A stretch of DNA of 8,533 nt, from assembly GCA_030635805.1 (NCBI GenBank), contig DAOVYC010000018.1, positions 1 through 8,533 of the forward strand, read 5' to 3'. Positions 5,637 through 8,533 of the stretch are shown here, piece after piece. Both the position numbers and the translations under genes were made by a program. The notes below the pieces were generated by a model. That model saw only the letters and a program-made list of their open reading frames with translations, made no database searches and was not told where the DNA came from. How positions within the stretch are numbered: position 1 is the stretch's first letter; each line of letters starts with the position of its first letter. This DNA comes from a bacterium (GTDB taxonomy: Bacteria; Patescibacteriota; Gracilibacteria; JAUYGZ01; DAOVYC01).

Positions 5637-7832
5637 CTAGAAACATAAGCCCGATGGATTTTGCATCCTAACACCTCTTCCGCTTCCGTCGCAAAAACAG
5701 TAGTAGTTGGAGGTGTCATTGTAGAACATGGTTCCTTCCGGGTAGGCGGCTGTTCCGCATGGGTCAGAAGTAACCAGAGCTGTTCGGATACCTCCGTCAA
5801 CGTCTAATTTTGCGTCCGGTGTTTTGGTTCCGATACCAAGGTTGCCACCCGTGATCCATGAGTTGTCGTTAATAGATAATCTGTTTGTCTCCGCGTTGGT
5901 ACTTGGGTTTGGTGTGCCTATAGTGCTACCGCCTCCGGTGTCAGAGAACGATGTCTGATTTGTGGTAAAGTAAACCGTTTGGTTGCCGCTGGAAGTTCCT
6001 TTATATATCCGGTAACTGATTGCGTCGGCAACCGGAGCCCATCGAATATCTATAGTTTTCATATCTGTTCCATCTACGGTTGTAAATGTCTCTTCACTGG
6101 TTGCTGATTCGGTGGCGCCGTTTATGGCGGTTACCCTGTAGTAGTAGGTTCCTGTGGTTAAATTTCCTCCTTCGTTTGCTTTGGAAGCGATACTTCCCGG
6201 TTTAGTAAGACCCATATTTACGTTGCCATTACTATCCACCTTCATAGTTTCGCCAAACTTGAGATCGAGTTCCTGGATAGCGTTAGTGAGCGGAATAGTA
6301 AACTGGCTATATGAAATCATATAGTTATTACTTGGATTTGCAGGTGCTACAACACCACTAAAATCGACACCAAGATCATTCAGGGCACTTTCCACTTCTT
6401 GGGCAATAAGTCCGTGCTTTGTTTTACCCGGTTGAGAAATGAAGTTATATTCGACCGGTCTTAATTTATTGATAAACTCAAGACCTACATCGTTGAAATC
6501 CGCTATATTTTCCTTTGTTCTTCGGTCCGAGTAGTTGGACCAGTCGGCATAACCACCAATGGTGCCTACGGAATCGTTACCAATTACTACTTTGTTATCT
6601 TCGTCTACCGAGGCACCGTTTCCAAGAGCCATGGCGTTTGTGAGTGAGTTTCCTGTAGCGTCGGCACCGTATCCCAAAAATGTATTGTATGTACCGGTCG
6701 TAATGGTATCCCCCGCTTGATATCCTATGCCGGTATTGTAATCACCTGTAGAATTAGAAAGAAGTGATTGACTTCCGACTCCTGTGTTGTATGTTCCGCC
6801 GGCATCGTTGGTATATAATGATTGATACCCGATAGCTGTAACCCCTGTTCCGGTATCGTCGTTCAAAGCGTTTTGACCGAAGGCGGTGTTATAGTTTGTG
6901 GTATCAAAGAAAATTCGATCCACAACCTGGAATATGTCGTTTGGCGCGGCTGTGCCGATACCAACCCTGTCGTTATCCGATTCGACAACAAGGGTGTTGG
7001 TGTCAACGATGAAATCATCTCCCGCTCCGCCACCCAGGGTAAAATTCATTCCATTGTCTGATGAGGTAAAGTCTAGGTCATTGCCTGCATCAAAATTCAT
7101 TCCATTAGGTCCTGAGTCAAGGTTTAAGTCGTTATTGTTGGTTGTAATTCCCGTGGCACCACCCAGACTCAATTCTTGATAGATTCCGATTCTTACTTCT
7201 CCGCTGTCATTCAAGACAAGCTTTCTTTCAGGATAGACATTAAACAACCAAAAATCATTTTTAGTATGTCCCGTTGTGGCGGCAAATGTTATGTATACAC
7301 CATTACTCAAAAGTTGTGCGCCTCCGGTGATAACATCTACACCCTGAGGATTATTATCCTCATACCAAGTGATGGTATCTGGTGTACCTGTTCCGGATAT
7401 TTCTACTTTATAGGTTATTTGGGGGTCTCCGGAATAAGTCCCCGAATTTGTCATGTCATCAATTCCCGTTCCGTAGTGGGCAACTCCCCCAAGAGACGAG
7501 GATTCGTATACTTCAAATTTACCAGCAGGAGTGTTGGTTCCGATACCAACCTTATCGTTTCCCGCATCTGTGAAGAATAGATTAGCATCGTTGTCCCCTT
7601 CAATGCGAGTGTCATAATCGGCACCCGCGTCATTGACTGTTAGCCCTTCTTCGATGGTTGTGGTATCCAGTGTGGTACTACCATCCACGTCGAGATTGTT
7701 GGTAATAGCGGTATTGTTGGTTGCGGTTAGCTGATAACCCCAATATAACTGTTGTCCGGTGGCATACGCCGGACTAACAAGACTATTGATCAGTAATAAG
7801 GAGACGATACATTTTACGAAAAAATTTTTCAT
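5637..7832 (-). CDS. Secreted fibre protein with internal peptidase S74 chaperone domain
   Basis: A 731-residue secreted surface or fibre protein. The signal peptide is residues 1-24 (MKNFFVK, hydrophobic core, cleavage after AYA). Three VGIGT-type motifs (95-108, 290-303, 665-678) mark repeat modules. Residues about 115-200 form a beta domain ending in TTGHTKNDFWLF, and 314-425 are YadA-head-like repeats (YNTAFG, YNTGVG, YNTGIG, YNTFLG). The peptidase S74 domain (intramolecular chaperone of endosialidase) spans 434-525, with YSDRRTKENI and GLIAQEV; Ser435 and Lys440 keep the spacing of the self-cleavage pair. A fibronectin III-like domain (545-635) and a four-Cys tail (692, 712, 714, 730) follow. 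S74 domains trimerise phage tail spikes; a trimeric fibre at the cell surface is inferred. ATG 7832 was preferred over TTG 7844 and GTG 7841 because GGTGAT lies just upstream and the signal peptide then has normal length. Confidence 0.88.
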   Translation of the reverse strand: MKNFFVKCIVSLLLINSLVSPAYATGQQLYWGYQLTATNNTAITNNLDVDGSTTLDTTTIEEGLTVNDAGADYDTRIEGDNDANLFFTDAGNDKVGIGTNTPAGKFEVYESSSLGGVAHYGTGIDDMTNSGTYSGDPQITYKVEISGTGTPDTITWYEDNNPQGVDVITGGAQLLSNGVYITFAATTGHTKNDFWLFNVYPERKLVLNDSGEVRIGIYQELSLGGATGITTNNNDLNLDSGPNGMNFDAGNDLDFTSSDNGMNFTLGGGAGDDFIVDTNTLVVESDNDRVGIGTAAPNDIFQVVDRIFFDTTNYNTAFGQNALNDDTGTGVTAIGYQSLYTNDAGGTYNTGVGSQSLLSNSTGDYNTGIGYQAGDTITTGTYNTFLGYGADATGNSLTNAMALGNGASVDEDNKVVIGNDSVGTIGGYADWSNYSDRRTKENIADFNDVGLEFINKLRPVEYNFISQPGKTKHGLIAQEVESALNDLGVDFSGVVAPANPSNNYMISYSQFTIPLTNAIQELDLKFGETMKVDSNGNVNMGLTKPGSIASKANEGGNLTTGTYYYRVTAINGATESATSEETFTTVDGTDMKTIDIRWAPVADAISYRIYKGTSSGNQTVYFTTNQTSFSDTGGGSTIGTPNPSTNAETNRLSINDNSWITGGNLGIGTKTPDAKLDVDGGIRTALVTSDPCGTAAYPEGTMFYNDTSNYYCFCDGSGRGVRMQNPSGLCF

Positions 7833-7836
7833 TTTT

Positions 7837-7842
7837 ATCACC
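7837..7842 (-). promoter_or_regulatory. Ribosome binding site of the S74 fibre gene
   Basis: GGTGAT on the minus strand, complementary to the 16S rRNA tail (part of GGAGGTGATC), lies four bases before the ATG at 7832. It supports this start over the TTG and GTG codons further upstream, one of which lies inside the site itself. Confidence 0.5.
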
Positions 7843-7843
7843 A

Positions 7844-7857
7844 ATCATGAATCATGA
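7844..7857. repeat. Tandem heptamer ATCATGA x2
   Basis: Two exact adjacent copies of ATCATGA lie between the S74 gene's ribosome binding site and the large hairpin. The second copy overlaps the extended hairpin stem. It is possibly accidental. Confidence 0.5.
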
Positions 7858-7892
7858 CCTATACCGCGGCGAAAGGCCGCGGTATAGGTTGT
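7854..7892 (-). terminator. Strong intergenic hairpin between the two fibre genes
   Basis: CCTATACCGCGGC (7858-7870) and its exact reverse complement (7876-7888) form a GC-rich 13-bp stem around a five-base loop; pairing continues four more positions outward with two G-T wobbles. Neither side has a T-tract, so it is not a classical intrinsic terminator. It lies 13 bases after the stop of the upstream fibre gene and just before the ribosome binding site of the next. Likely roles are transcript 3'-end formation, or partial attenuation and mRNA stabilisation between two cotranscribed genes. No promoter for the S74 gene was found in the 73-base gap, which favours cotranscription. Confidence 0.55.
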
Positions 7893-7905
7893 AATAAGTT
7901 AGATA

Positions 7906-8533
7906 TTATGCGGCAGGTCCATCCCATTTAATATGAACGTTTCTTATCTGAGATTTTTTGGCGGTAATAGCATCCATATCTAATCTAACGTCAACATCTG
8001 AACCAGCGACGTTGTTTTCATCCCAGGTAACGGATTTTGTTGCCCAGACGTTTGCAGTAGTTTGAATAGTAGTATCACCGGATAATGACATGGCAGCATT
8101 ATCAACATATACACCAAGAACCGTCACACCCACATCTGCGGAGGTATCTGTAGTTTTTATGTCGAAGTACATGGTATGGGTAGCTGTTCCTACAGTTTCC
8201 GGAACAACGGTGCTGGTGGTGACAACTAAGTCTTGCTCAACCGCTTCACCGGTAGTGACTTCCCAGTAAACACCATCGGTTGCGTTATTTATTATCCAAA
8301 AGTCCGCGACGTCTGTAGATCCGCTTGCTTCGGCATTAAGGGCTTCAAATTCTGAATAAACGGATGCCGTGCTTACGCCACTTACTATAGTGTCAACATA
8401 AGCTTTAACAGCTTGCTCCGTAGGTACGGCATCGTCACTATCCCCGGCTAAAGTATCATCTATTGAAATTTCAGTGATAGATGTACCAAGATCAAGTTCT
8501 ATACTGGCAAGTCCTGAAAGAGCACCGGCTCCG
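7906..8533 (-). CDS. Tail-fibre-like surface protein, C-terminal part (runs off right edge)
   Basis: The frame is open from the right edge to a TAA at 7906-7908, giving the last 208 residues of a longer protein. The Met at 8172 is internal, since readable coding sequence continues well upstream of it. About 25-45 residues from the edge is DDTLAGDSDDAVPTEQAVK followed by AYVDTIVSG, a linker motif (PTEKAVKxYVD type) familiar from phage tail fibres and Patescibacteria surface proteins. The last ~150 residues look like a beta-sandwich rich in Thr, Val and Asp (VYWEVTTGEAV, THTMYFDIKTTD, GVYVDNAAMSLSG) and end in RNVHIKWDGPAA. There are no cysteines or membrane segments in the visible part. The signal peptide, if any, lies outside the window. 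It is in the same direction as the S74 gene with a 73-base gap, probably one transcript. An adhesive or structural fibre role is inferred. Confidence 0.8.
   Translation of the reverse strand, partial: GAGALSGLASIELDLGTSITEISIDDTLAGDSDDAVPTEQAVKAYVDTIVSGVSTASVYSEFEALNAEASGSTDVADFWIINNATDGVYWEVTTGEAVEQDLVVTTSTVVPETVGTATHTMYFDIKTTDTSADVGVTVLGVYVDNAAMSLSGDTTIQTTANVWATKSVTWDENNVAGSDVDVRLDMDAITAKKSQIRNVHIKWDGPAA

Noticed and set aside
6822..7580. Several plus-strand ORFs inside the fibre gene
   Set aside because: They are antisense shadows of a Gly/Thr/Asn/Asp-rich reading frame that has a signal peptide and recognisable domains.
7830..7844. TTG at 7844 as start of the S74 fibre gene
   Set aside because: ATG 7832 has GGTGAT just upstream and gives a normal signal peptide. 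The TTG would only add four residues and overlaps the apparent ribosome binding site region.
7906..8172. An 88-codon complete gene starting at the ATG at 8172
   Set aside because: The same frame stays open and reads as typical surface-protein sequence to the right edge, so the Met is internal and the gene is partial.
5637..8533. Prophage remnant
   Set aside because: Phage-tail-like modules are present, but the S74 gene has its own signal peptide and no capsid, packaging, integrase or attachment-site signal is visible.

Overview
The window looks like chromosomal DNA from an uncultured bacterium of the Candidate Phyla Radiation (Patescibacteria, perhaps a Parcubacteria-type lineage). This is inferred from the AT-rich sequence, mostly absent Shine-Dalgarno sites, a coiled-coil protein with degenerate RMDGLEK-type repeats, and large low-complexity surface proteins built from VGIGT motifs, YadA-like head repeats and an endosialidase-type chaperone domain. 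No marker gene settles the lineage. The large genes have no in-frame UGA, so the code is standard (not the UGA=Gly code of Gracilibacteria/SR1).

Left part, housekeeping (1-3002). The minus strand carries the first 233 codons of leucyl-tRNA synthetase (leuS), open at the left edge. Divergent from it, behind an extended -10 promoter, is a probable two-gene operon: a small coiled-coil protein with 7/11-residue repeats, then single-strand exonuclease RecJ, whose possible starts overlap or closely follow the upstream stop.

Middle part, envelope proteins (3003-5626). A strong promoter is followed by a 5' leader holding a branched hairpin that coincides almost exactly with an 18-codon ORF, and then by a 380-residue lipoprotein of beta-rich repeats ending at a good hairpin terminator. 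A second promoter, with a very short leader and seven Ts touching the ATG, drives a single-pass membrane protein. Its outer domain resembles the TraB/EreA/ChaN clan in motif layout.

Right part, surface fibres (5637-8533). Two minus-strand genes converge on the membrane-protein gene. The downstream one encodes a secreted 731-residue fibre with a peptidase S74 (intramolecular chaperone) domain, unusually internal and with the Ser/Lys pair retained. The upstream one, open at the right edge, encodes the C-terminal 208 residues of another tail-fibre-like protein. A 13-bp perfect hairpin (extendable to 17 bp) separates them. Together with the lipoprotein they look like a cell-surface or attachment module, which is an inference. 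No RNA gene of a known family, insertion sequence or CRISPR array was seen.
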